Source: Tabrizicola fusiformis (GTDB lineage: Bacteria; Pseudomonadota; Alphaproteobacteria; Rhodobacterales; Rhodobacteraceae). Taken from it: a stretch of 64,000 nucleotides of DNA. Under the pieces are notes generated by a model that was given only the letters and a program-made list of their open reading frames with translations, had not been told where the DNA came from and made no database searches. Location of the stretch: the NCBI RefSeq assembly GCF_013328815.1, contig NZ_JABUHN010000008.1, positions 1 through 64,000 of the forward strand. The letters run 5' to 3'. The position numbers were made by a program, and so were the translations under genes. Positions 1 through 8,053 of this stretch are shown here, in pieces (within the stretch, counting starts at the first letter, position 1; each line of letters starts with the position of its first letter).

Positions 1-77
1 CTATCACAGAGGTCGCGGGGTAGGTCTGTCCACGGAAAGGGGAGGTCCCACGATCAACCGATTTGTGCAACAGAGCC
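1..77. mobile_element. End of an insertion sequence, cut by the window edge
   Basis: Read on the minus strand, the segment begins at 77 with GGCTCTGTTGCACAAATC (77 to 60), which resembles the terminal inverted repeats of IS5-family elements of the IS903/IS427 kind. The aldolase reading frame is recognisable only from about 78 onward, and the in-frame translation of 1-77 does not resemble an aldolase, so the junction falls exactly at the repeat end. The transposase, the other end and the target duplication lie outside the window. The family assignment rests on the terminal repeat alone. Confidence 0.6.
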
Positions 78-486
78 GTTTTCCATGGCACAGCGGGCGA
101 ACGGCTTTGGCCGGATTGCGGGCTATCATGCCAATGCCCTCGTGCAGCAATTCCTTGCCCTGCAGATCGAATGCGAAACCGGCGGGGCCAATGCCGCCGC
201 CATTGCTGCCGTGCCGCGGGTGGATGCGCTCTTTGTTGGCCCCGGCGATCTGTCGGCCAATATGGGCGCCATGGGCAATCCCGATGCAGCCCCGGTGCAG
301 GGCGCCATCGCCTCGGTTCTGGCGGCGGCCCGGGCGGCAGGGAAAAGCGCAGGCATCCTTGCCCCCGTCCGGGCCGATGCCCAGCGGTATCTGGCGGCAG
401 GCTTTACCATGGTTGCGGTAGGCTCTGACCTCGGGCTGCTGGCGCGCGGGTCGGATGCCTTGGTATCGGCCTTCAAGCCGGCCTGA
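78..486 (+). pseudogene. C-terminal remnant of a HpcH/HpaI-family aldolase
   Basis: The frame keeps the C-terminal half of a class II pyruvate aldolase of the HpcH/HpaI (2-keto-3-deoxy sugar acid aldolase) family: the metal-binding glutamate region around LQIECETGG, then VDALFVGPGDLSANMG with the aspartate-containing metal/pyruvate loop. About 135 residues remain, against roughly 250-260 for the family. The missing N-terminal part would include the catalytic histidine loop. The frame runs open to the left into the insertion sequence. ATG at 85 could start a short product, but that product would lack half the barrel, so I treat the gene as broken. The intact family member at 58589-59374 shows what is missing. 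It could have served a sugar-acid pathway such as the one at 7-18 kb, but nothing links them directly. Confidence 0.75.
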
Positions 487-532
487 CAGGGCGGCAAACG
501 CCACTATCTGCAAAGCCGACTTCCGCCCCGCT

Positions 533-550
533 CTTTGCGTTCGCGCAAAG
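533..550 (+). terminator. Hairpin with TTCG tetraloop after the aldolase remnant
   Basis: CTTTGCG, loop TTCG, CGCAAAG form a perfect 7-bp stem between the aldolase stop (486) and the nnrR start (617). No T-run follows, so it is at best a weak terminator or an RNA-stabilising hairpin. Confidence 0.3.
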
Positions 551-616
551 TGGCGGCGGGTGGCGGGGCCTAAACCCGTCAAGGGCCGGGCGCCCCCGAC
601 GGAAAGGCCAAAGCAG

Positions 617-1333
617 ATGAGCCACAGACTCTCCACCGCGCAGCGCAACATCGCCTGTCAGTCGCGCCTGTTCTCGGCCCTGCCGCCCGAAGTGCGCGAG
701 GCGCTGCTGGATGCAGCCCAGGTTCACCGGCTGGGGCGCGGCCAAAGCCTGTTCCATCAGGGCGACACCGCGCATTCAATCCACATTGTGGCCGACGGCT
801 GGGTAAAGCTTTACCGCATTGCGCCGAACGGGACCGAAGCCGTTGTCGGCGTGATGACCCGCGGCCAGAGCTTTGGTGAGCCGATTGCCCTACGCCGGGC
901 CGCCTATCCCGTCTCGGCCGAAGCGACAACGGCCTGCGACCTGATCGCAGTTCCGGCGCGGGCCTTTCTTGACCTGCTGCAATCGCATCCCGAAACCGCC
1001 ATCTCGATCCTTGCCGCCACCTTCCTGCATCTTCAGGGGCTGGTCGAGCAGATCGAACAACTCAAGGCGCGGTCGGGCGCCCAGCGCGTGGCGGAATTCC
1101 TGCTGGAGCTTTGTCCCGAAGGCGCGGCAAGCGCGACCGTCACCCTGCCCTATGACAAGGCACTGATTGCCGGGCGTCTGGGCATCAAGCCCGAAAGCCT
1201 GAGCCGCACCTTCTTGCGGCTGCGCGATTATGGCGTGCGCATCAATCAGGCCAATGCGGTAATCTCCTCGATCAGCCGCCTGCGCGACCTGGCCCATGCC
1301 GATGCTTTCGGGGCGACAAGCCGCCTTATCTGA
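617..1333 (+). CDS. nnrR: Crp/Fnr-family nitric oxide regulator, NnrR/Nnr type
   Basis: A 238-residue Crp/Fnr-family regulator. The N-terminal cyclic-nucleotide-binding-like beta-roll covers roughly residues 20-140 (LGRGQSLFHQGD, GQSFGEP) and a C-terminal winged helix-turn-helix lies near 170-215 (AGRLGIKPESLSRTFLRL). It has no Fnr-type N-terminal cysteine cluster, as expected of the Nnr/Dnr branch that responds to nitric oxide and activates nor and nir genes. ATG at 617 gives the normal family length, although the frame is open further upstream. It ends tail to tail with norF, the two stops overlapping by 8 bp, the same arrangement as nor-nnr in Paracoccus. The Nnr box at 6746-6759 is its probable target. 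The gene name rests on family and position. Confidence 0.88.
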   Translation: MSHRLSTAQRNIACQSRLFSALPPEVREALLDAAQVHRLGRGQSLFHQGDTAHSIHIVADGWVKLYRIAPNGTEAVVGVMTRGQSFGEPIALRRAAYPVSAEATTACDLIAVPARAFLDLLQSHPETAISILAATFLHLQGLVEQIEQLKARSGAQRVAEFLLELCPEGAASATVTLPYDKALIAGRLGIKPESLSRTFLRLRDYGVRINQANAVISSISRLRDLAHADAFGATSRLI

Positions 1334-1562
1334 CGGACAGGGCATGGAGCCCCCAGATCAGGACAAACCAGAAACCAAGCGGCAGCATCAGGGCAGAAAG
1401 CCATCCCGGCGCCCTGCCCAGATGCAGGAACCCGCCCAGAATGACCCGGGCCTTCAGCCATGCAAAGGCCAGCAAACCCGCTGCCGCCATCGCACCGGCA
1501 TGGGGTGACAGCGCCAGCGTCGCCCCGATCAGCGCCATCAGGAAAGCCCAGTTGCGGATCAT
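1326..1562 (-). CDS. norF: Nitric oxide reductase accessory membrane protein NorF
   Basis: A 78-residue hydrophobic protein with about two to three membrane segments (AFLMALIGATLAL near the start, then WLSALMLPLGFWFVLIWGL near the end). Size, topology and its place as last gene of norCBQDEF identify NorF. In Paracoccus, NorE and NorF are needed for full nitric oxide reductase activity without being catalytic subunits; their exact function is unsettled. It starts 9 bp after the norE stop. Its 3' end overlaps the convergent nnrR 3' end. Sequence conservation in this family is low, so the call leans on context. Confidence 0.8.
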   Translation of the reverse strand: MIRNWAFLMALIGATLALSPHAGAMAAAGLLAFAWLKARVILGGFLHLGRAPGWLSALMLPLGFWFVLIWGLHALSVR

Positions 1563-1571
1563 GCCTGCCCC

Positions 1572-2108
1572 CTATCGCAGCAGATAGATCGGCGGCAGGA
1601 TCAGCACCCAGACCAGATCGACCATATGCCAGAACATCACCCCGGCCTGCACCGGCGCGGGCCGGGCACGGATCGCCACAAGTCCTAGGACCGCAACCCC
1701 GGCCAGCACATGTGCGGCATGAAAGCCGGTCAGAAGATAGTAGAAGGTGAAGAACAGGTGGCTGTCGATAGCCGCGCCCATGGCAAGGTCGCGGTGGTAT
1801 TCCACGCCCTTCACGGCAAGGAATGCCACCCCGCCCAACCCAGCCAGCGCAAGGAACTGGCGGGCACGGCGGCGATTGCCCCATGACGCAGCCTGCTCGG
1901 ACAGCGCCGCGAACAGGCCGGATGTCACCAGAACCACCGTGTTCAGCGCCGCCATGCGCCCGTCCAGCACGGCCTGCGCCGCAGCGAAGCCCTGCGGATC
2001 GGTCAGGCGCATGGCCATCATGGCCGTCACCCCCGCCGCAAAAACCAGCAGCTCCGAGAGGATCAGCACCCACAGGATCAGCTCGCCCGGCAGATCGTCC
2101 AGCCGCAT
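1572..2108 (-). CDS. norE: NorE, cytochrome oxidase subunit III-like membrane protein
   Basis: A 178-residue protein with about five membrane segments, of the heme-copper oxidase subunit III superfamily. The N terminus (LPGELILWVLILSELLVFAA) and the conserved HLFFTFYYLLTGFHAAHV segment are typical of the short NorE forms in nor clusters. It sits one base after the norD stop and just before norF, in the standard norCBQDEF order. It is an accessory membrane protein for maturation or stability of the NorCB complex rather than a redox subunit. The ATG at 2108 is the first methionine of the frame. Confidence 0.88.
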   Translation of the reverse strand: MRLDDLPGELILWVLILSELLVFAAGVTAMMAMRLTDPQGFAAAQAVLDGRMAALNTVVLVTSGLFAALSEQAASWGNRRRARQFLALAGLGGVAFLAVKGVEYHRDLAMGAAIDSHLFFTFYYLLTGFHAAHVLAGVAVLGLVAIRARPAPVQAGVMFWHMVDLVWVLILPPIYLLR

Positions 2109-2109
2109 C

Positions 2110-4032
2110 TCACGTCACCAATTGCCGGTAAATCTCCGGCAGCGCGGTGATCAGCCGGTCGGGATCGCGGATCACCTGAAAGCCACCCTGACCGAAGATG
2201 CGGGGGAACCAGCTTTGCGCATCGCGGTCGATGGTGATGCCGAACACGGCATGACCGGCCCGGCGTGCCTCGCGCACGGCCATGGCGCTGTCTTCGATGC
2301 CATGGCGACCCTCGTAATGGTCAAGGTCATTGGGCTTGCCATCGGTGATCACGATCATCAGGCGGCGCGAGCGACCCTCTTTCGCCAACCCCTGTGCGGC
2401 ATGGCGCACCGCCGCCCCAAGGCGGGTGTAGAAGGCCGGGCGCAGGGCATGAATGCGCGCCTCGATATCCGTGCCCATCGGCTCGTCAAAGCTCTTGCAG
2501 TCATGCAGCCAGACCCGATCGCGGCGGAGCGAACAGAACCCTTGCACGGCAAAGCGGTCACCGCAGGCATCCAAGCCCCAGGCAAGGGCCGTCAGCGCCT
2601 CGCGCGCAATCTCGATCACCGGGCGCCCGGTAACCGCACTTTCGGTCGAGCGGGAAACGTCCAGCAGAATGGAAACCGCGAGATCGCGGTTTTCCGGGCG
2701 GGCCTGTTGCCAGATGCGGTCGCTGCCGCGCCCCGTCGCCCGCAGATCGGCAATCGAACGCAGGCAGGCGTCCAGATCAAGCTCTTCGCCATCCGGCTGG
2801 GCATGACGAACCCGTCTGGCGGGGCGCAGTGCCTCGAACTGGCGGCGGACGGCGCGAACCCGGCGCAATGCCGCCGGATCGGTGATGCCGTGATAGTCCG
2901 GGGCGGGCGCGACCGGCGCGGCCAGCACCCGGCAATGATCGGGCAGCCAGACACCGCCCCGCGCGTCCCATTCGGGATAGGTGAACTGCCCGGCGATGCG
3001 TTCGCGGTCCACATCCTCGGGCGCAAGATCAAGGTGCAGTTTCAGTTTGGTCGCCGGGGCCTTGGAAATTTGGCCCAGCACGATTTCCTCGTGGTCCTCG
3101 GCGGCCTTTTTCGCCGTGTCCAGGTCGTCATCCTCGACCCGGCGGTTGATGTTCATCATCTCGGCCCAGGTCAGCATCGCCTCGAACTTGTAGAGGATCA
3201 GGCTGTCCTTGCGCTCGGCCTGATCGGCCTTCAGGCGCCGGGTCTTGCGGGCGGTGCCGTCGCCCGCCTCTTCCGGGGTGCCATCGGTGGGCAGGCTGGC
3301 AACCTCGCTGGCGTTGCCCTGCGCCAGCCCGCGCAGATCGGGCCACATCGGCACCGGCAGCACCGGGCGATACCCCTTTGGCGCGCGCCAATGTGCAGGC
3401 GGATTCTGCCACGCGGCCAAAAGCCCGGCGGGCGGCGCGGCGGGATCGCCCAGCAGATGGCGCAGCAAAGCCTCGACCGCCGCTTCGGTGCCGCGCAGGG
3501 CGGGGCGCTGCCGGGTGGCCAGATGGGCTGCGCACAATTGCAGCCAAAGCGGGCGCAGACCCGGCGCGCCCTGCAACGTGGCTTCGGTCATCGCCATTCC
3601 TGCCCGGATCGCGGCCAGATCGGCAAGGAACGGGTCCGCCGCAGGAGAGGCCGCCACCGCATAGGCGGAAACCGCCGCCAACCAGAGATAGAGCGCCGCA
3701 TTCTCTTCGCGCTGCGCGAACACCGCCAGCTCTGCCGGAAGCCGCAGCGCCTCGCCGTCAAAGCTGGCCCGGGCAAGGCGTTCGCTGTCAAAGGCCAGAC
3801 GGCGGCGCAGGGAAATACGGTGGCGGCTGATCTCGTCCGCGACGGGTTTCAGTTCAACATCGGCGGCGCCGCCCAGCCCCCGGAACAGCACCGCCATCCG
3901 CCCACGCATGTCGTCAAAGCGCACCGCCGCCGCCGGATGGCGCGGCGGCGGGTCCATCCGCGAAGCCAGAAGATGCCAGAGCTTGCCCGCGGTTTCCTCT
4001 GGCTCCCAGGGGGCGATGTCGAGATGGGCCAT
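2110..4032 (-). CDS. norD: NorD, VWA-domain activation protein for nitric oxide reductase
   Basis: A 640-residue cytoplasmic protein with a C-terminal von Willebrand factor A domain (about residues 440-640). The MIDAS motif D-x-S-x-S is present as ILLDVSRST, followed by the later aspartate in MIVITDGKPND. NorD partners the MoxR-type AAA ATPase NorQ; the pair is needed to insert or activate the non-heme iron of NorB. The gene lies 3 bp downstream of norQ, so the two are almost certainly cotranslated. The charged middle part (about residues 250-330) is linker-like. An antisense frame of over 1000 codons covers this gene but is a composition effect. Confidence 0.93.
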   Translation of the reverse strand: MAHLDIAPWEPEETAGKLWHLLASRMDPPPRHPAAAVRFDDMRGRMAVLFRGLGGAADVELKPVADEISRHRISLRRRLAFDSERLARASFDGEALRLPAELAVFAQREENAALYLWLAAVSAYAVAASPAADPFLADLAAIRAGMAMTEATLQGAPGLRPLWLQLCAAHLATRQRPALRGTEAAVEALLRHLLGDPAAPPAGLLAAWQNPPAHWRAPKGYRPVLPVPMWPDLRGLAQGNASEVASLPTDGTPEEAGDGTARKTRRLKADQAERKDSLILYKFEAMLTWAEMMNINRRVEDDDLDTAKKAAEDHEEIVLGQISKAPATKLKLHLDLAPEDVDRERIAGQFTYPEWDARGGVWLPDHCRVLAAPVAPAPDYHGITDPAALRRVRAVRRQFEALRPARRVRHAQPDGEELDLDACLRSIADLRATGRGSDRIWQQARPENRDLAVSILLDVSRSTESAVTGRPVIEIAREALTALAWGLDACGDRFAVQGFCSLRRDRVWLHDCKSFDEPMGTDIEARIHALRPAFYTRLGAAVRHAAQGLAKEGRSRRLMIVITDGKPNDLDHYEGRHGIEDSAMAVREARRAGHAVFGITIDRDAQSWFPRIFGQGGFQVIRDPDRLITALPEIYRQLVT

Positions 4033-4035
4033 GGC

Positions 4036-4839
4036 CTAACCCGTGACCGCCACGACCAGATCCAGCAACCCCTGACGAATGTCGGGATCATCACTCAGCG
4101 GTTCGATCATTGCGGCGCGGATGGCACGTTCCACCCCCATGCCGCCGACGATCAGGCTGGCGGCATAGACCACAAGCCGCGTCGAAACCCCTTCCTCCAG
4201 ATCCTGCCCCTTCAGCCCGCGCAGCTTGCCCGCCAGCCGGACCAGCAATGCGGCGCGGTCGCGGTCCAGCCCGCTTTCCCGCATCACGACGGGAATTTCA
4301 TGCTCGGGCTTGGGAAAGGTGAATTCCAGCGACAGAAACCGCTGCCGGGTCGAGGGTTTCAGTGTCTTGAGGATGTTCTGATAGCCCGGATTGTAAGAGG
4401 CCACCAAGAGAAAGCCCGGCGCGGCGTGCAACTCTTCCCCCGTGCGGTCAATGGGCAGGATGCGGCGGTCATCGGTCAGGGGATGCAGCACTACGGCCAC
4501 ATCCTTGCGGGCCTCCACCACCTCATCCAGATAGCAGATCGCCCCTTCGCGCACGGCGCGGGTCAGCGGGCCATCGACCCAGACCGTTTCCCCGCCTTTC
4601 AGCAAATAGCGCCCGATCAGATCGGCCGCCGACAGATCGTCATGGCAGGCCACCGTGTAAAGCGGGCGGCCCAGCCGCGCCGCCATATGGGCGACGAACC
4701 GGGTCTTGCCGCAACCCGTCGGCCCTTTGAGCAAGAGCGGCAGGCTCTTGGCATAGGCGGCGGCGAAGACATCGCATTCGTCGCCCTGTGGCAGATAGAA
4801 GGGGGCATCTGCCCCCTTCACCGGAAAGGTTCCGTCCAT
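4036..4839 (-). CDS. norQ: NorQ, MoxR-type AAA+ ATPase
   Basis: A 267-residue AAA+ ATPase of the MoxR/CbbQ/NorQ group. Walker A is LLKGPTGCGKTRFV, Walker B is ICYLDEVVEA, and the sensor segment LLVASYNPGYQN is intact. It acts with NorD as a chaperone pair that activates the catalytic subunit NorB. I chose the ATG at 4839 because a GGAG lies about 7 bases upstream; a further in-frame ATG at 4857 would overlap the norB end. With the chosen start the gene begins 4 bp after the norB stop. Confidence 0.93.
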   Translation of the reverse strand: MDGTFPVKGADAPFYLPQGDECDVFAAAYAKSLPLLLKGPTGCGKTRFVAHMAARLGRPLYTVACHDDLSAADLIGRYLLKGGETVWVDGPLTRAVREGAICYLDEVVEARKDVAVVLHPLTDDRRILPIDRTGEELHAAPGFLLVASYNPGYQNILKTLKPSTRQRFLSLEFTFPKPEHEIPVVMRESGLDRDRAALLVRLAGKLRGLKGQDLEEGVSTRLVVYAASLIVGGMGVERAIRAAMIEPLSDDPDIRQGLLDLVVAVTG

Positions 4840-4843
4840 GGTG

Positions 4844-6214
4844 TCACTCCGCAGCATGGGTAATCGCGGAACCCGGCTCGATCACCTCGCGCCGCGGGAT
4901 CAGCAGGGCATAGATCAGCAGATAGCAGCCCAGCACCACGGCCACGCCCGCCCCCAGCCGCATCCAGTAGAACAGCGCGATCTGGTCCTGCACTTCCATG
5001 TAATACATGCCCATGACCCGTTGCAGATGGGTCTGGATCGTGCCCGCAAAGGTCAGCACGAAGGTCATGAACACCATGCCCGACGACATCAGCCAGAAGC
5101 CCGCCATGTTCAGCACCTGATTATAGGGGTCGCGCTGGCGCAGGATCGGCAAAGCATAGGTGAACAGCGCAAGGTTCAGGCAGACATAGGCGCCGTAGAA
5201 GGCAAGGTGCCCATGCGCGGCGGTGACCTGCGTGCCGTGGGTATAGTAGTTCACCCCGTGCAGCGTATGCAGAAAGCCCCAGACGCCCGCGCCAAAGAAG
5301 GCCAGCGTGGCACAGCCCAGCGACCACAGCAGCGCCGCCTTGTTCGGATGGTCGCGCCGCCCCTTCCACACCATGACGAAGGCAAAAGACATCATGGCGA
5401 AGAACGGCACGATCTCGAAGCTGGAGAAGATCGAGCCGATCCACTGCCAGTAGGCGGGCAGGCCGATCCAATAGTAATGGTGCCCGGTGCCGAGGATGCC
5501 GGAAAACAGCGCCGTGGCGACGATGACATAAAGCCATTTCTCCACCACCTCGCGGTCCACCCCCGTCAGCTTCAGCATCAGGAAGCCAAGGATAGAGGCC
5601 ATGATCAGTTCCCACACACCTTCGACCCACAGATGGACGACGTTCCACCAGTATTGCTTGTCCAGTGCGAGGTTCGACGGATTGTAGAACGAGAACAGGA
5701 ACAGCAGCGCCAACCCCCAGAGACCCAGCAGCAGGATCGACGAAATCACCGTCTTGCGGCCCTTCAGCACCGTCATGCTGATGTTCCACAGGAAGATGAG
5801 GGCGGCCACGACGATACCGACCTTGACCCAGATCGGCTGTTCCAGAAACTCGCGTCCCTGACGGCCCAAGAGGAAATTCCCTTCAAACAGGTTGAAGAGA
5901 TAGGTCACCACCACCCCCGCCGTGCCCAGCACAAGGATGGCAAGCTGGAGATAGGCGGCCTTGACCGAGTGGATTTCCCGCTCTGCCTCTTCCGGGATCA
6001 AGAAATAGGCGGCGCCGAAGAAGCCGGTCAAAAGCCAGACGATCAGCGAGTTGGTATGCAGCATCCGCCCGATGTTGAAGGGCAGGATTTCCGCCAGAAA
6101 GTTCGGCTGCACATAGATATAGCCGATCACCAGCCCCATGGTGACCTGCACGGCGAACAGGGCAAGCGCCACCAGAATATAGGCCAGCGCGATCTTTTGC
6201 GATTGATATTTCAT
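4844..6214 (-). CDS. norB: Nitric oxide reductase catalytic subunit NorB (cytochrome b)
   Basis: A 456-residue, twelve-helix heme-copper oxidase-superfamily protein that reduces two NO to N2O at a heme b3/non-heme iron site, with electrons from NorC. Characteristic motifs are HLWVEGVWELI (histidine and glutamate of the FeB site), GTGHHYYWIG (the His-His pair of FeB) and late histidines in YTHGTQVTAAHGHLAFYG. There is no quinol-oxidase N-terminal extension, so it is a cNor type that works with the separately encoded cytochrome c subunit. It starts 15 bp after norC stops. Length matches the family. Confidence 0.96.
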   Translation of the reverse strand: MKYQSQKIALAYILVALALFAVQVTMGLVIGYIYVQPNFLAEILPFNIGRMLHTNSLIVWLLTGFFGAAYFLIPEEAEREIHSVKAAYLQLAILVLGTAGVVVTYLFNLFEGNFLLGRQGREFLEQPIWVKVGIVVAALIFLWNISMTVLKGRKTVISSILLLGLWGLALLFLFSFYNPSNLALDKQYWWNVVHLWVEGVWELIMASILGFLMLKLTGVDREVVEKWLYVIVATALFSGILGTGHHYYWIGLPAYWQWIGSIFSSFEIVPFFAMMSFAFVMVWKGRRDHPNKAALLWSLGCATLAFFGAGVWGFLHTLHGVNYYTHGTQVTAAHGHLAFYGAYVCLNLALFTYALPILRQRDPYNQVLNMAGFWLMSSGMVFMTFVLTFAGTIQTHLQRVMGMYYMEVQDQIALFYWMRLGAGVAVVLGCYLLIYALLIPRREVIEPGSAITHAAE

Positions 6215-6229
6215 GGTTTTCTTTCCCCC

Positions 6230-6682
6230 TCAGCCCGCATCATTCGGCGGCCAGTTCTGGGTGTTGATCCGGCCCGTCCAGAGCAGGAAGTCCGACAGCG
6301 CGCGAACCTCTTCGTCGGTCAGGTGGAATTGCGGCATCTGGCGGCGGCCTTCGACGCCCGAAGGCTGCGCATCCATCCAGCCTTTCAGCGTTTCAAAGGC
6401 GGCCTCGGGATCATCCTGCACGCCCCAGCGTTTCATGACATTGCCGACCTCGGGCGCGAAATAGGCGCCCTCTCCCAAGATCGAATGGCAGTTCACACAT
6501 GCCTTTTCTTCCCAGACATGCTTGCCGAGTTTCACGCTGTCGGTGATCCCGGCCTGATCGGTCGAGACATTGACGATATACCAGTGGCCATGAACGAAGA
6601 GGCCGATGAAGATGAGGATGAAGAACAGCGACCCGCCATAAAAGATGTTCCGGGCCATGCTCTTCGTCAGGATTTCGCGCAT
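6230..6682 (-). CDS. norC: Nitric oxide reductase cytochrome c subunit NorC
   Basis: A 150-residue membrane-anchored monoheme cytochrome c. One N-terminal helix (IFYGGSLFFILIFIGLFVHG) anchors it; the periplasmic domain carries the heme motif CVNCH near residue 62 and a methionine ligand in RRQMPQFHL. It passes electrons from periplasmic cytochrome c or cupredoxin donors to NorB. It is the first gene of the operon, preceded by a perfect Nnr box about 64-77 bp upstream. A second ATG at codon 9 (MARNIFYGG) is an alternative start, and codon 1 gives the usual family N terminus. Confidence 0.95.
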   Translation of the reverse strand: MREILTKSMARNIFYGGSLFFILIFIGLFVHGHWYIVNVSTDQAGITDSVKLGKHVWEEKACVNCHSILGEGAYFAPEVGNVMKRWGVQDDPEAAFETLKGWMDAQPSGVEGRRQMPQFHLTDEEVRALSDFLLWTGRINTQNWPPNDAG

Positions 6683-6745
6683 GGCGAGGATCTCCGCGAA
6701 CTGTTGGCGATCCTTCCGAACTGCCAGCGCGGGGCGGGTTTCTCC

Positions 6746-6759
6746 TTAACAAAAGTCAA
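6746..6759. promoter_or_regulatory. Nnr/Dnr binding box before norC
   Basis: TTAACAAAAGTCAA is a perfect dyad TTAAC-N4-GTCAA, the consensus of Nnr/Dnr-type Crp/Fnr regulators. Its centre is 70 bp upstream of the norC start and 58 bp upstream of the divergent small gene at 6811, so it could activate either or both. The regulator is presumably the nnrR product encoded at the far end of the cluster. Confidence 0.82.
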
Positions 6760-6810
6760 GGATGCGGTTTTTCTTTTGCCGCAGAATGTCCGCCTGCACA
6801 GGAGCGCGGA

Positions 6811-7038
6811 ATGCAAAACCCATGGCCGGTCTGGAAACTGGCGCTGCTGCTTTACGTCTTTGCGGCGGGCGCGGTTGCGATCAACCTCTTCATGCTGGGC
6901 TTGTTGATGCAGGCTGTCGGCTTTGCGGCGCTGTCGCCGGTGGCGGCGCTGCTGATTGCAGCGCCGCTGGGCATTCCGGCAAGCTGGGCCGCGGCCCGTT
7001 GGGTTCGCGCGCTGCTGGCACAGGCAGACGGGGCATAG
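6811..7038 (+). CDS. Small two-helix membrane protein divergent from norC
   Basis: A 75-residue hydrophobic protein with two predicted membrane helices (LALLLYVFAAGAVAINLFML and LSPVAALLIAAPLGIPASWA) and a short charged tail. ATG at 6811 has GGAG seven bases before it. I do not recognise a characterised family. Small two-helix proteins of this kind are common in Rhodobacteraceae and mostly unnamed. Its position across the Nnr box from norC suggests it may be induced with denitrification genes; this is inference from position only. Confidence 0.65.
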   Translation: MQNPWPVWKLALLLYVFAAGAVAINLFMLGLLMQAVGFAALSPVAALLIAAPLGIPASWAAARWVRALLAQADGA

Positions 7039-7047
7039 ACCGGGCAG

Positions 7048-7884
7048 TCAGGCGGCGATCTGCCAGACCCGCCGCGCATTGCCATGCAGAACCGCCTGCC
7101 GCTCCTCCCCGCTCAGGTCCGAAAGAAGCGCCTGACTGGTCGCAACCCATTCGGCAAGGCCGGAGTTCAGCGTGCAGACCGGGCTGTCAGAACCCCAGAC
7201 CATTCGCCCCGGTCCGAATGCGTGCAGCACATGGCCGATCCATGGCCACAGCGTGTCCAGCGTCCATGGACCGCCGGTATAGGCCGTCACCCCCGACAGT
7301 TTGAGCGTGACATTCGGGCGCCGGGCCAGCTCGGTGATCTGCGCCGCCCAGGGCGCAAAGGCACCACCCGCGATATCCGGCACGCCGCAATGGTCCAGCA
7401 CAAAGGCCGTGTCGGGGCAGGCATCCACCAGGTCTTGCGCAAGGGGCAGTTGCCGCGCCAGCATCACGATGTCGAACGGCAGACCCGCCCGCCCCAGCCG
7501 GGCGATATTGGCCCGAAACAGCGTGGTTTGTGAAACCGCGTCGGGCAGCACATGCAGCACACGGCGCACGCCTTTGACCACACGGCGGTCCGCCCGCTCC
7601 AGCCATGCCTCAAAACCGGGGGCTTCAGGGCGGGCGCTGGCAATGGCGCCACGGATCAGGCTGCCGGGCCGCTGCATCAGATCGGCGACAAAGGCGGTTT
7701 CCGCCTCGATATCCCCCGCGGCGACATCGACCTCCATATGCAGAACATCGGTGATGCCGACACGGCGCGCGGTGATTTCGTAGTCGTAATAGCTCCAGTC
7801 GCGGTTCAGCGCCGGAGCGTCACCGAGCCACGGATAGGACAACCGCTTGCGCTCCACGAGATGCAGATGGGTGTCAAAGATCAT
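7048..7884 (-). CDS. Amidohydrolase family 2, probable L-fucono-1,5-lactonase type
   Basis: A 278-residue COG3618 amidohydrolase. It opens with the metal-binding H-x-H of FDTHLHLVE; later come the conserved LDHCGVPD, TLKLSGV and a catalytic aspartate in MVWGSDSPVC. This family contains the lactonases that open L-fuconolactone, L-rhamnonolactone or L-galactonolactone in non-phosphorylative sugar pathways. It is divergent from the sugar ABC operon and shares a 169-bp intergenic region with it. With the downstream dehydratase, mutarotase, SDR and FAH genes an L-fucose-type substrate is likely, but the lactone is not proven by sequence. Confidence 0.85.
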   Translation of the reverse strand: MIFDTHLHLVERKRLSYPWLGDAPALNRDWSYYDYEITARRVGITDVLHMEVDVAAGDIEAETAFVADLMQRPGSLIRGAIASARPEAPGFEAWLERADRRVVKGVRRVLHVLPDAVSQTTLFRANIARLGRAGLPFDIVMLARQLPLAQDLVDACPDTAFVLDHCGVPDIAGGAFAPWAAQITELARRPNVTLKLSGVTAYTGGPWTLDTLWPWIGHVLHAFGPGRMVWGSDSPVCTLNSGLAEWVATSQALLSDLSGEERQAVLHGNARRVWQIAA

Positions 7885-7944
7885 CAGAGGGCCCTCCCAG
7901 TCCCGAAACTCCGCATCCTGTGCCGGATTTGACCCCAGTCATAC

Positions 7945-7973
7945 TTGACTCGAAGGCGCATGTCACGTTTAAA
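7945..7973 (+). promoter_or_regulatory. Possible sigma-70 promoter of the sugar transport/catabolic operon
   Basis: TTGACT at 7945-7950, a 17-bp spacer and TTTAAA at 7968-7973 lie about 80 bp before the binding-protein start at 8054, at the start of an AT-rich run in otherwise GC-rich DNA. The -35 is good and the -10 moderate. No operator for the local IclR protein was recognised here. Confidence 0.4.
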
Positions 7974-8053
7974 TATAAAAAGATGTTCTTGATATAAAAT
8001 CCATCGGTTCCAAAATCACCGCCTTCGAGCATCTCAAAACGGGAGGAGACGAC

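Noticed and set aside
533-550. Nnr box before nnrR
   Set aside because: The dyad is CTTTGCG/CGCAAAG with a TTCG loop, which does not match TTAAC/GTCAA or the Fnr consensus; it is read as an RNA hairpin.
1747-4863. Plus-strand open frame of 1038 codons
   Set aside because: It is antisense to norE, norD and norQ, all with clear motifs. Long antisense frames are expected in GC-rich DNA, and its translation has no recognisable domain.
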